Assembly (NCBI RefSeq): GCF_000143415.4
Contig: NW_003314263.1
Span: 2,358,041-2,422,040, forward strand
DNA: 64,000 bases
Reading direction: 5' to 3'
Source: Selaginella moellendorffii
Taxonomy: Eukaryota > Streptophyta > Lycopodiopsida > Selaginellales > Selaginellaceae
How positions within the stretch are numbered: position 1 is the first letter of the stretch; each line of letters starts with the position of its first letter. The notes beneath the pieces are model-generated. The model worked only from the letters and a program-made list of their open reading frames with translations, was not told where the DNA came from and ran no database searches. Positions 1 through 9,986 of this stretch are shown one piece after another. Both the position numbers and the translations under genes were made by a program.

Positions 1-1050
1 GGAAATGGTAGATCTAGACAATGCAAAAAGCTAGATCTAAATTAAAACCTTGAAAAGAAAGAACAAAAGAAAGGAAATGGAAAAAGCTAGATCTAGATGA
101 TGCAAAAGCTAGATCTAAAATAATATCCCAAATCCAAGCACTCCTCAAGGACAATCAAAGGTGCCTCTCATCTCCACCAATGTGAGTGCTTGAAATATAG
201 AAAGGAAATACAGAAAATGTGCATGTCAATTAGCCCAAAAACTTTAATTTATATACAAGAGCGAATGGTCCAGATTGAAACCAATCCGACGGTTACCAAA
301 ATCCCACTACGCTAATATTAGTATACGGCATTATAACCGTACACTTGGCCCTTACAGTTTATATTTTTCAATATTCTAGTAATTGATAATTATAAGAGTG
401 CATAACTTTTATTTTCATTATATTAAATGATATCTCTTTATGGATTTATGTTGATGAATTATACTCAGATTCTACTATATTAAATTATTTTTGTATAAGA
501 ATTACCTTTTAATGTGATTTTATTTTTTAATTTATTATATATTATATTTTATTTAAAGTTTTATTACTTTCCAAAATAATATATGAATTATATTGCATTT
601 TATTATTTTGCTTGTACTAATTCAGTTTTTGCATAAGCAATGAAAATAACCATTATTGATTATACTCTTATACTGGTGATTTCATAAATTTTAAAAGATG
701 AACCAATGAAATTTTTACTGCATGCTTGGGAAAAGTAAATAACTAGCAATATAAATTTTCATCTTGTTCCATTGTTTTTTACTCATGAAAAATTATTAAT
801 TTATGTCATTAATTTTTATTATTATCACTTCACTGATGTCAAATTAGTAATTTTTTGCAATAAAAATTCATGGTACAACTTACAAGAGCCATTCCAAAGA
901 AGGCTTGTACCAGACCATGGCCACACTATACCGAAGCATTGGTATAAATGAAAAGCATGACATTCCCCAGAACTATAAAACCCATTGAACTTCACTTTCA
1001 ATCCTGACGATGTTCAAACCCAGTTCATTAACATTTGAGGCGAGCTAAAT
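1..1050. other. AT-rich intergenic DNA
   Basis: No gene is visible. The first 120 bases hold several copies of a motif close to GCTAGATCTA separated by short spacers. A related motif recurs near 38930-39180. The rest is AT-rich sequence with no long open frame. Confidence 0.6.
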
Positions 1051-1076
1051 AGCGTTGTTCTTTCGTTGCGAAAGAA

Positions 1077-2130
1077 ATGCAGGTGGAGAGGAGGAGCATC
1101 GGCTCTTGTTTATCCACGGGATCGGATGCTCTGGCTGTTCGGCGAGATCGGCGCAGGCGGCAGCCAAACTGGATGACGTTCCTGCGGCCGGAGCATCTCC
1201 AAGAACGCGATTGCTGGCTCGCTGTGCACAAGATCAACAGCGGCGTGCTGGATTCGCTGGCTGTTCACAACGCCGTTGTACCCCTGTGTCGCGTTTTAGG
1301 CCGTCTCGGCGGAAGTGGAAGCGATCACGCCTTGGCCAACGGTGGCCTTGCTTGTACCTTCAGAGGACCGAGGTACTTGAAATTTCTTTCCATGCGATAT
1401 GGTCTCGTTTGCTCTGTTCCTTCTCACGGATGATTTTTTCGGCCTTGATGCACGTCTTCAATCCTTTCAAATCGGAGGCGTTTCAGGTGGCTATCCCACC
1501 CAAGATCGTCGTGTCCACCGCAGCTATCGTTCCCAAGGCGAGCAGTTCAAAAGAGTTCAGGGTGGTGGAAATGGCCGAATTCGGTGAAGTCAGGGGTGTT
1601 TATATATACGAAAGCAGGACGAAGGTATGGAGGAGGTCCTGGAGTTGGAACCGCTGCAGTACCTTGAGTTCTATCCGTGCAATGTCATCGTTGGCAACAT
1701 GTTCTGCTTCTTGGCGAAAAGTGGCAGAAACGGGTACCTGAGGGTCATGTTCTACGACATGGAAGCTGAAGCCTTGACAGATTCACAGCCTGAGTTTCCT
1801 GCGTAGGATGGTGTGGAAGAGTACGCGGAAAGCATTCGCATTGTGGAGCCCAATCTGTTTCTGTGACCTGTGCAAGGCTGTGGTGGATACCGTTGTGAGT
1901 GGCTCACCATCTTCCGACGAGGATACTGGATGAATACTCGGAAGTTGTTATATGGCAAATGGATGAACATACTCTCAAGTGGGAGACAGTTGCAAAGATG
2001 CCAGATGATTTGTGCAAGCTTTACTTCGCCTGTGACATGCATTCCAGGCTTAAAGTTTGTGGAGCTGGCTCAATTCGGACCGGCATCCCATCCCCACGTT
2101 CGAGTGCTCTCTCTTTCGTTTAGAACCAGC
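1077..2130 (+). pseudogene. Broken F-box/kelch-like gene
   Basis: Pieces of one protein can be followed through shifting frames. An N-terminal piece near 1170-1260 contains PEHLQER and a VHKI segment, as in an F-box. A middle piece at 1455-1620 reads FNPFKSEAFQVAIPPK and then EVRGVYIYESRTKVW, typical of the F-box-associated beta-propeller. It continues in another frame from 1627 and again from 1899 with a kelch-like stretch (IWQMDEHTLKWETVAKMP). Stops lie at about 1806 and 1866. In intact relatives such proteins recruit substrates to SCF ubiquitin ligases. With at least two frame changes and two stops this copy cannot make the full protein. The family call rests on motif resemblance only. Confidence 0.5.
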
Positions 2131-2772
2131 TGGTTGTTTCCCTTCTCCAGTTTCCTTTTCTCGGCCAAATCCTTCCAGTTCGATCTTCGAGTCTGTTGCG
2201 CTTGAGCTTCTCATCACGCATGACCTCCGTGTAAGTCCGTAATCGTTTTCTTCGATAATCAGCCTCCCTCTTGCTGAGATGTCCTTGGAGCTGTGCACGT
2301 CGACACAGCTCTTCCTGCGTTGTTCGCTACCATACAGCATATTCTTAAATTTTCTTTTTATTCAAAGGAACTTATATGGCGAGTTTTAAACAAGCAGTAT
2401 TTACATAAGGTTTGTGTTTCTTTTGTTATGAAACACAAAAGAATAACAATGAAATTATCATGATAGAACACGGGTGGAGAGCTAATAATATACATTTTAC
2501 TCAATCTTTCACATTCATTATTAACAACTGTATACTAGCTTATGGTATAGGTCGTAAGGTTCTTTTCTTAGATGGTTCTATTTATGTATCTATAAAACTA
2601 TTAGCAAGAGATGGACTTTCATTTAGGCACCAGGGCCATGAGCTTGATTTGTAGAGTTACTGGTTTTGGCTGTCTATCAAAACCCTGGCCCTAACAACAA
2701 GCATAAGGACTACTTGTAAAGTGCATCCCTTGTCTTTCAACTTATTCTAAGTGTAAATGTAGAGGTGGTGTG
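2131..2772. other. AT-rich flank of element B with a small unexplained frame
   Basis: This is the host sequence into which element B inserted. An open frame of about 80 codons runs to a stop at 2652-2654 on the + strand. It resembles nothing I know and is probably chance. The last five bases, GTGTG at 2768-2772, are the target-site duplication of element B. Confidence 0.5.
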
Positions 2773-3238
2773 TGTCGAGGGCCAGAGCCAGCTCAAGAAT
2801 AAGACTTGGTCCAAGTCGGGGTTTTTTCCTTCTTTTTGGTTATAGTGGGGGGAATAAGGGAATATTCTGCTGAAAACAGGGTGTGTCCCTTGGTGCCAGA
2901 GGTTGACGATAGGGGGGATGGCCAATTTCCAGGCATAGGATGTGTGTAGAGGGGGAGGGAGTGAAATAAAGAGAAGGTCTTGGAAGGATGCCTCGTACAA
3001 CAGCCTTGGAGCGCGTGGAGCGGAGGTTGGCAGTGCAGTGGCGACTACGGTTGTTCGAGGAGCGTATCACAGCGAGAATCGCTCAAGATCAACCAATCTG
3101 TGTGAGTAGTCTGACTTGTGGGCAGCCCTGGGTTAGGATGTTGGCAGAGGTTCTAGCAGAGGTCGCTGACGAGGCTAGAGATGAGGCTAGGCAGCAGTGA
3201 TTCTCCACGTCGCTGGTGTGTTGTCGCGAGGAGCGACA
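2773..3238 (+). repeat. Left LTR of element B
   Basis: This 466-bp direct repeat has TG...CA ends and the same length as the copy at 16212-16677, with about nine differences by eye. Upstream is the duplicated target GTGTG. An open frame inside it (from 2988) is also present in the right copy and is not a recognised gene. Confidence 0.93.
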
Positions 3239-3243
3239 TCTTT

Positions 3244-3266
3244 TGGTGCACTGCCCGGGAAGCGAA
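3244..3266 (+). promoter_or_regulatory. Probable tRNA primer-binding site of element B
   Basis: Five bases after the left LTR the sequence starts TGGTGCACTGCCCGGG. Its reverse complement ends in CCA and reads like the 3' part of a tRNA: T-loop TTCGCTT, T-stem CCCGG, then an acceptor strand ending GTGCACCA. It differs from the initiator-Met site used by elements A and C. The tRNA is not identified. It is loosely similar to a plant tRNA-Gly 3' end but with several mismatches. Confidence 0.55.
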
Positions 3267-3351
3267 GTGAGCGTGGAGATTGTGGTAGAAGGGTGAGCGC
3301 TAGGAGAAGCCGGGCTGCCCTCACCAAATCGAGGCCGTTCCTTCTTGGTGT

Positions 3352-3597
3352 ATGAGCCAAAGAAGACAAGAGTATTTGGCGAGACTTGTAGAAGCACAAG
3401 AGCGAGAGGAAAGACGAACGAAGCAGAGACGTGAGAGAGAGGCGAGAATTCTTGCGAGAAATCTGCCACTGGTTCATGAGCCTGAGAGTCCAAGAGCGAG
3501 GAGTGCAAATCCTCATCCAAGCAGTCCTGTTAGCGAGCAGGAGAACAATCAGGAACAAGAAGACGAGTGGCAGGAGTTCCAGTTGTCACCGCCATGA
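3352..3597 (+). pseudogene. Element B gag, N-terminal part
   Basis: An ATG at 3352 opens an 81-codon frame rich in Arg, Glu and Gln (start MSQRRQEYLARLVEAQ), probably a coiled, charged Gag N-terminus. It ends at a TGA (3595-3597) just before element A. If element A and one AACAG copy are removed, the same frame continues past this TGA and a TAG near 11159 into the Gag at 11211. Both stops can be explained by single C-to-T changes (CGA to TGA, CAG to TAG), so this is the broken 5' part of one gag gene. Confidence 0.65.
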
Positions 3598-3603
3598 CAA
3601 CAG

Positions 3604-4752
3604 TGTAAGGAACCGACTCCCCGAGATGTCGTAGGCTAAAGGATCCCCAAAAGCTTGACCGAAGTGACAAAGAGTTCATCGGATGGGACCAAGTCGAGGA
3701 TCGAGTCCAAGACCGACTCTAGGACCGAGTTCGAGATAGAGTCCGGAATCGAGTCCGAGACCGACTCGGGGACCGAGTTCGAGTCCGAGTTCGAAACCGA
3801 GTTCGAGACGGAGTCCGAGATCCGAAATCGGGTCCAAGACCGAGTCTGAGGTCGAGTCCGAGGTCGGGTCCGAGATCGGGTCCGAGATCGAGTCCGTGAT
3901 CGAGTCCGAACCCGAATCCGAAGTCGGATCCGAAATCGGGTCCAAGATCGAGCCAGAGACTAAGTCCAAATACTAATACGGGTCAAGGGGTGAAAGCCCA
4001 AAGCGTGCGTCTCCCAGGGGGGGGGGGCTGCCCGGGGGTTCCAAAAGTATAGTAGGGATAGTGAGGTCCAGGAACCAGTTTTGAAGGGACTCTCCAGTTG
4101 GGTTTCCAAACCGACTTGAGGTTGGGACTGGGACCGAGGGGCCTTGGGTGGGAGTGAGCATGGACTTGGCTGGTGCCGGAGGGGCCATCCAAGGAAGTGC
4201 TCAAGAGCAGCTCCCACTCCCGAAAAGGAAACCGATTGCGGTGCTCCCGGCTCATGTGGAGTGGTGCCCCACTTGAGTACCATGCGGCTCATTGGTCCTC
4301 GCCCTTCCTAGGGGCTTGGGCCTTCCTTCGGGATGGAAGTGGGGGGCGAGAGGTACCCATACCGGGCCGCTAGGCCACGGTGTTTCGCCCCGGCGTCCCG
4401 AAGCAAGTGTTGCACTCAAGACTTGGGATTTAGAGGGTCCCATGATCAAGTCTTGTGGTACCAAGGGATGTTAGGAACCTGGAAGCTTGGTGTGCTTGGC
4501 TGCTTGTGCTTGCGGGGAGTGTAGCCGAACCTTAAGTCCAGTCTAACCCGGGGAGGGGGATTGGGAGTGATTTGGGAATCCATGGAAGGATGGCTAACAC
4601 TCCGTTGCTCGTGCAGTGAGTAGCTGAAACCAAGTAGGAGCTGGTACCATAGGCGAGAACCTTGGCGAGGGAACTTAGCAAAAGCCAAGGCAGTGTTGGA
4701 CGGATAGGCGAGGTAAGCTGGCAAAGTGGAAAGGAAAAATTTGTGGCTTACA
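3604..4752 (+). repeat. Left LTR of element A
   Basis: Direct repeat of the copy at 9987-11136. It contains a satellite-like block of GAGTCCGA-type short repeats (about 3690-3960), a G run near 4017, and a motif GGGTGAAAGCCCAAAGCG that is shared with the LTR of element C. Long open frames through the short-repeat block on both strands follow from the repeat and are not genes. Confidence 0.95.
3690..3965. repeat. Short tandem repeats (GAGTCCGA type) in left LTR of A
   Basis: Degenerate repeats of units such as GAGTCCGAG, GAGTTCGAG and ATCGGGTCC run for about 270 bp. The same block is at about 10070-10345 in the right LTR, with only a few base differences. Related but longer blocks occur in both LTRs of element C. 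Confidence 0.85.
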
Positions 4753-4755
4753 ATT

Positions 4756-4768
4756 TGGTATCGGAGCC
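4756..4768 (+). promoter_or_regulatory. Primer-binding site of element A (initiator tRNA-Met type)
   Basis: Three bases after the left LTR the sequence is TGGTATCGGAGCC. The usual plant initiator-Met site is TGGTATCAGAGC, so there is one A-to-G change that still allows G-U pairing. Element C has the same variant at 26972, which supports a shared lineage. Confidence 0.8.
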
Positions 4769-4811
4769 TTCTCCTCAGTTCTAGCGAAGGATAGAGGTGG
4801 ATTGCTGGGAG

Positions 4812-6743
4812 ATGGCAAGGGCAGGGCGTAAGCGAACCCAGGCGGAGACAGAACCTCCGCCAGAGCTGGAGCCTCCGGTCGAACAAGAGGCTATGGATGA
4901 GGAATCCTTGCATGAGGAGGACTCTAGTGAGGAAACTTCCAAACAGGAGTCCGGTGGCGAGGTTCGGTCGTCCAAGGCTCGATTGGACGTTCTAGAAGGT
5001 CAATTGGCGCAGACCAATGCCCTGCTGGAGACTCTCGTACGCAAGCTAAAGCGTGACGAGAAACGGAAGAAAAGGCGAAAGACTGCGGATGCTGGCAGCG
5101 TAGAAGGTGCGGACCCTTCGGCAGGGACTGAGGCAAAACCAGACAAGGTCGAACAGACCGAAGTGGAATCAGTCCCTCAGGCAGTTCCCAAGTACAAACC
5201 AAAGCCCCCACCGGTGTTCAAGGGAGTGAACGACTATAAGGTTGTGGAGGATTGGTTTTACGATATGGAGGACTACTTCCGAGCGTTACGGTTACCGAGC
5301 TCGGAGAAGGTCCCATGTGCAAAACCATACTTGGCAGATAATGCCAAGTCTTGGTGGAGAACAACGGAGGCCAACGAAGGACCGGTGGCCACCTGGGACA
5401 TGATGAAGGCGAGGATCCACGCGACATACGTTCCTCCGAATGCCACTCTGCATCTGAGAGATGAGCTGAGTAGGCTGAAGCAGACTGGAACCATCCAGGA
5501 ATATGTGAATGGGTTCATGGCAAAGAGGATACTTGTCACGGACATGGGGGATATGGATGCGTTCCATGCCTTTATATCAGGTTTGCAAACCTGGGCTCGC
5601 GGTGAGGTGATGCGCTGGAACCCGACCAACTACAAGGAAGCGTTGGATGCGGCCATCAAGGTGCATTTCAACGATAACCTGCGAAAGGGGAACACGACGG
5701 GGTCGGGATCCACGTTTCACAAAGGGGCCAAACCGAGGGGAACATATAGCAGGGGGAAATTCAAGAAGAGTTTCTCTAAGAATGAGTCCTCGGGATTTCG
5801 GAAAGGCAAATCCAGTGGCCAGCGAGCAAGTACGTGGGGGAGTCAAGCGAAAAGAGACAAACCCACGGATAAGAAGGTCAAGTCATATAGCAGCGTGGGA
5901 AACAACGTATGCTATAACTGCGGTGAAGCGGGACACTTTTCGAGGGAATGTCCCTACCCGAAGAAGGCTAGAGCCAATATGGCCATCAAGTCGGGCGAAG
6001 TCCAAAATGAGGTATGTGATCCAGTCCCTAACTCAAAGTTACTCATTACACGAGCAACTTTGGTAGAGAGTCGTTCGCGACATCTACTAGCCCTCCGAGG
6101 GAAGCTCGGAGGTAGCTTTGTTAAGATCCTTATTGACACGGGTGCTTCGGATAATTTTGTGGCTGTAGACATAGTCCGGCAAGCCGGACTAACGGTGCAG
6201 CGGCTAGGCGAACCAAGGACTATAGAGTTTGTTCAAGGTAGCCAAAGCACCGATGAGGTACTTCGACAAGCGAAAGTCGAAGTAGGGACATGGAAGGTAG
6301 ACATGGATTTCACCGTGTTGGACATGGCGGGATTTGACGTGATCTTCGGAATGGATTGGTTCAATCGGTTCGTGGTAGCCCTCCATGGACAAGGTAGGAA
6401 CCTTGTGGTACTGGCGAATGCCCAAGGAAGAAGATCTAGGGTGGAAGCCCAGGATCTAAAGGTAGGGCAAAGCAAGGCCAAAGAATCCTGCTTAAACCTG
6501 GTGTCCACGAGAGGACAACTCACTAAAGGAACTAAGGCAGCCTTTTTGTGCTTACTCTCGGTGAAGAGTGACAAAAAGACAAGAACGGAAGAAGTGCCTT
6601 TAGTGATCCAGCGGGTGTTGGACCAATTCCAGGATACCATGCCGGAGGAGCTACCGGCGGGGCTGCCCCCAGCACGACCGATAGAACATAAGATTGAGCT
6701 GGTCGAGGTGCTGAGGCAGTGGTTCGTCCCCCTTATCGTTTGA
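4812..6743 (+). CDS. Element A Gag and protease
   Basis: I start at the ATG at 4812 (MARAGRKR). The protein has a charged N-terminus, a capsid-like region (about residues 110-250, with [13 protein letters not shown]), a basic Gly/Ser-rich stretch, one zinc knuckle CX2CX4HX4C ([14 protein letters not shown], nucleotides about 5911-5952) and a retropepsin with active site [10 protein letters not shown] near 6130. The Gag packages the element RNA and the protease cuts the polyprotein. The frame runs on to a stop at 6743, but similarity to the pol linker shifts frame at about 6707. There one base appears lost, so protease and reverse transcriptase are no longer fused. The site GAGGT does not resemble a slippery heptamer, so a mutation is more likely than programmed shifting. 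Confidence 0.85.
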   Translation: MARAGRKRTQAETEPPPELEPPVEQEAMDEESLHEEDSSEETSKQESGGEVRSSKARLDVLEGQLAQTNALLETLVRKLKRDEKRKKRRKTADAGSVEGADPSAGTEAKPDKVEQTEVESVPQAVPKYKPKPPPVFKGVNDYKVVEDWFYDMEDYFRALRLPSSEKVPCAKPYLADNAKSWWRTTEANEGPVATWDMMKARIHATYVPPNATLHLRDELSRLKQTGTIQEYVNGFMAKRILVTDMGDMDAFHAFISGLQTWARGEVMRWNPTNYKEALDAAIKVHFNDNLRKGNTTGSGSTFHKGAKPRGTYSRGKFKKSFSKNESSGFRKGKSSGQRASTWGSQAKRDKPTDKKVKSYSSVGNNVCYNCGEAGHFSRECPYPKKARANMAIKSGEVQNEVCDPVPNSKLLITRATLVESRSRHLLALRGKLGGSFVKILIDTGASDNFVAVDIVRQAGLTVQRLGEPRTIEFVQGSQSTDEVLRQAKVEVGTWKVDMDFTVLDMAGFDVIFGMDWFNRFVVALHGQGRNLVVLANAQGRRSRVEAQDLKVGQSKAKESCLNLVSTRGQLTKGTKAAFLCLLSVKSDKKTRTEEVPLVIQRVLDQFQDTMPEELPAGLPPARPIEHKIELVEVLRQWFVPLIV

Positions 6744-9583
6744 ACGAAAAAGAACTCAAGGAGCTCAAGTGCCAACTAGAGGAGTTGGTGGACAAAGGGT
6801 ATGTTAGGTTGAGCAAGTCGCCGTATGGGGCGCCGGTGTTATTTGTGAAAAAGAAAGATGGATCTATGCGCATGTGCATAGACTACCGCTTGCTCAACAA
6901 GTATACAAAGAAGAACAAGTACCCTTTGCCAAGGATTGAGGACCTGTTCGATAGGTTGGGAAAGGCAACATACTTCTCGAGGATTGACCTAAGGTCAGGA
7001 TACTACCAGATCAGGGTAGCCGAGGAAGATGTCGAGAAGACAACCTGTCGAACGAGGTATGGGAGCTTTGAGTTTCTGGTGATGCCCTTCGGGCTATGTA
7101 ATGCGCCGGCAACGTTTTCGGCGCTAATGAACCACGTCTTTGTACCCTATCTAGATCACTTCGTGGTCGTCTATATCGACGACATCCTGATCTATAGCGA
7201 GACGCTAGAAGAGCATGCCGAACACTTGGCGAAGGTGTTTGAGAAACTAAGGGAACACAAGCTGTATGCTAAAGAGAGCAAATGTGACTTTGCTCAACAA
7301 GAGGTAAAGTTTCTCGGGCATGTGGTGGGCCAGGACGGGCTCAAGGTGGACCCGGAGAAGGTCCAAGCGATCCAGGAATGGGAGCGACCATCGAATGTAC
7401 ATGAGTTGAGGGCGTTCCTGGGGCTATGCAACTACTATCGAAAGTTTATCAGACACTATTCGAGAGTAGCCCTGCCCTTAACGGACCAAACAGGAAAAGG
7501 GAAGATGGTATGGACAGCAGAATGCGAGGCGGCATTCGTCCACCTCAAAGGGAAGTTGAGGAAGGCTCCCGTATTGGCATTGCCAGACTTTGGTAAGGAC
7601 TTTGAGGTAGAAACGGATGCTTCGGACTTTGCGTTGGGCGCAGTTCTGAAGCAAGACAACCATCCGGTAGCGTTCTTCTCGAAGAAGCTGGACAAGGCTC
7701 AACGGAAGTGGCCTGCCCATGAGAAGGAATTGTTTGCGGTGGTCAAGGCACTCAAGGAGTGGCGACACTACCTTGGGAGACACTTCAAGGTTTACACGGA
7801 CAATGTGGCAACGAAACACTTCTTGTCACAGCCCGACCTAAGAGGGAAACAAGGTCGGTGGGCCAATGCCTTGGCCGAGTTTGATTGCGAAATTCTGTAC
7901 AAGCCTGGGAAGAGCAACATCGTGGCGGATGCGCTAAGTCGAAAAGCGAGCTTGAAGTTGGCAATATCCAGCGCAACAGCAACCTTCTGGGACGATGTGC
8001 GGACAGCATATGAGAACGATGGTCTAGCACAAGAAGTGTTGCTGAGGAATCTAGAGGCGCGGGAAGCTCACCAGAGAGGTGAGCTGCCAACGGAAGAGAG
8101 AACGGGCTATGCGGAACGCAACGGACTCATTTATTACAAGCAAACGAGGGTGTATGTTCCAGAAGGGGAACTAAGGAAGGTGGCCTTAGAAGAGTGTCAT
8201 GACGGACCTCTTGCGGGACACGGCGGAGTGCCCAAGACGATGGGCTTACTCAAGAGGAAGTACCATTGGCCAGATATGGCTAAGGACGTCCAAGACTATG
8301 TAAAGACATGTCCAACATGTCAGCAGGTCAAAGCCGTGACTAAGGCTAGTGGGGGCTTGTTGCAAAGCATCCCAATTCCAGATCGCCCGTGGAAATGTCT
8401 TACGATGGACTTCATCACGGGACTACCCCCAAGCGAGGGGTTCGATGCGATATTCGTGGTGGTGGACCGATTTTCAAAGATGGCACATTTCATACCCACC
8501 ACAACGGACGTGGATGCGGAAGGTGTGGCGAAGCTGTTCTTTGAACAAGTGGTTCGAGTGCGGGGAAGGCCGGAAGAGATTATCTCAGATCGAGATAAGA
8601 TCTTCACTAGTAGGTTCTGGAGGACACTCCTAGAACAGTATCGCACCAAATTGAAATTCAGCACAGCCTATCACCCACAGACAGGTAATGGGTATTAAGT
8701 CAAGATTGATGGCACTAACACTTCTTGACAGACGGACAAACGGAAAGGGTGAATAGGCAGCTGGAGGATTATTTGCGATGCTATGTCTCGGGAGACCAGA
8801 CCGACTGGGTAAGTCATTTGGGACTTGCGGAAATGTGTTATAACAACTCACCACACTCAAGCATCGGGGTGAGTCCATGGGAAGTCATCAATGGGCGAGC
8901 TATTGAAGGTCCTGTGGAACTCGGCGTGGCCGAGTATCATGGAGAGTTACCCGCAGTGGAGGCATTCACGGCGGAAAGACTCAACATTTGGAATCTAGTG
9001 AGGGATTCCTTGGAACGGGCTCAACAAAGGCAAACTAAGTACGCGAACCAAAAGCGTCGGGATGTGGAGTTCCAAGCTGGGGAGAAGGTGTGGCTGAACA
9101 CCAAGAACCTCAGACTACCAAGCTGGATCAGCCGAAAGTTGACCCAAAGGTAAAGACGCATGTATTCCTGTAAATGAATTGATCTTGAGTTCCTTAAGCA
9201 GGTTCGTGGGGCCTTATGAAATTGAGGCACGAATCGGTAAAGTGGCTTACCGACTCCGACTTCCTCGAGAGATGGGGAAGATGCACCCAGTGTTCCACGT
9301 GAACTTACTCAAGCCGTACTTTGAGGATCCGCTTCGCAAGGACCAAGTGAGACCTTTACCTGAGGTTATCCAAGGGGAAGAGGAATACGAAGTCGAGGCC
9401 ATCCTCAATGCGCGCAAGAGCAAGCGACAAGGACGCGAGGTGAGAGAGTTCCATGTGAAGTGGAAAGGATTTCCACACTGCGAAGCAACATGGGAACCGG
9501 AGGAGAACCTAGCGAACGCACGAGATCTAGTGGAGGAATTTCTGCAAGGCAGAACTTTATGTACTTATGCAAAATTCAATTAA
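6707..9583 (+). CDS. Element A reverse transcriptase, RNase H, integrase, chromodomain (three exons)
   Basis: The open frame entered at about 6707 encodes reverse transcriptase with the catalytic [10 protein letters not shown] (about 7170-7200), RNase H ([14 protein letters not shown], about 7610) and integrase. The integrase has an HHCC zinc site (about 8195-8330) and a DDE core ([13 protein letters not shown], then the Glu in TDGQTERVN). The frame is continuous only if two short GT...AG segments are removed, 8685-8731 (47 bp) and 9150-9201 (52 bp). The inferred exons are 6707-8684, 8732-9149 and 9202-9583. The end is a chromodomain ([12 protein letters not shown], then WEPEENL), placing A among chromoviruses, whose chromodomain is thought to steer integration to marked chromatin. 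Confidence 0.85.
8685..8731 (+). other. Putative 47-bp intron in element A integrase
   Basis: The segment begins GTAATG and ends TTCTTGACAG. Left in place it brings a TAA after YHPQTGNGY. Taken out it restores the universally conserved integrase motif around the third catalytic residue (HPQTDGQTER). Length, ends and pyrimidine-rich 3' part match the short introns of nearby host genes. Confidence 0.75.
9150..9201 (+). other. Putative 52-bp intron in element A integrase C-terminus
   Basis: The segment begins GTAAAG and ends TTAAGCAG. Reading through gives a stop after KLTQR. Removing it joins KLTQR to [12 protein letters not shown], as expected for the integrase C-terminal domain before the chromodomain. 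Confidence 0.75.
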
Positions 9584-9678
9584 AAATATCAATTTGCAAA
9601 GTTGAGCAAATGGCATATGTTGGGACCCGAAGGCGCGCCAAAGGTAAGCTAATTAGCATGGGTTGGATAGGTCGACCA

Positions 9679-9910
9679 GGCGTAGGGCACTACGCCCGAC
9701 TCCCTGCGGGGATGTCGAATCCGTAGACGTATTCTACGGAGGTTGGGTTCGAGTCCCAACCCCCTAGTAAAGCAAGGCTGGGTTCAAGTCCCGACCCTAT
9801 ACTAGGGCGTGGTGAGGTGAGGAGTATAGGGACACCTATATTCCGTTGTCATGGGCTCTTGGCCGGGGAGGCTAACTTAGGCACACCGCTAAGTGGGGGG
9901 ATGCCCCCGG
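9679..9910 (+). other. Structured noncoding RNA region at the 3' end of element A
   Basis: A run of hairpins can be drawn by eye: 9679-9696 (GGCGTAG/CTACGCC), 9721-9739 (CCGTA/TACGG), a tRNA T-arm look-alike at 9741-9761 (loop TTCGAGT), a second T-loop near 9781 inside a CCTAGT/ACTAGG clamp, 9821-9844 (10-bp stem, GACA loop), then TTGGCC/GGCTAA and ACTTAG/CTAAGT stems. The same series with different but still pairing bases is in element C (29453-29670, part repeated at 29751-29850). Stem changes that keep pairing argue for a conserved RNA. It lies between pol and the polypurine tract, so it is part of the genomic RNA. Confidence 0.7.
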
Positions 9911-9972
9911 AGACATGGACAACAAGTCGTAGGATAAAACGAGACGTTCAATGTGGGCATCGAACTTCTTCT

Positions 9973-9986
9973 ATGGGTGGTGGAGT
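9973..9986 (+). promoter_or_regulatory. Polypurine tract of element A
   Basis: ATGGGTGGTGGAGT directly precedes the right LTR. The same string precedes the right LTR of element C (31051-31064). It is the expected primer site for plus-strand DNA synthesis. Confidence 0.75.

Noticed and set aside
2412-2654. 80-codon frame on the + strand
   Set aside because: AT-rich chance frame with no recognised motif and no clear start context.
3655-4525. Several long open frames on both strands in the LTRs of A and C (also 10038-10908, 25206-26593 and 31082-32806)
   Set aside because: They follow from short repeats of period 6, 12 or 18 without stop codons, lie in LTRs, and translate to low-complexity Ser/Arg/Glu repeats.
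6708-6719. A 12-base GT...AG segment at the gag-pol frame change of element A
   Set aside because: Far too short to be an intron; a one-base deletion explains the shift.
9741-9761. True tRNA gene at the T-arm look-alike
   Set aside because: No complete acceptor, D and anticodon arms with standard lengths; the region is part of a longer hairpin series shared with element C.
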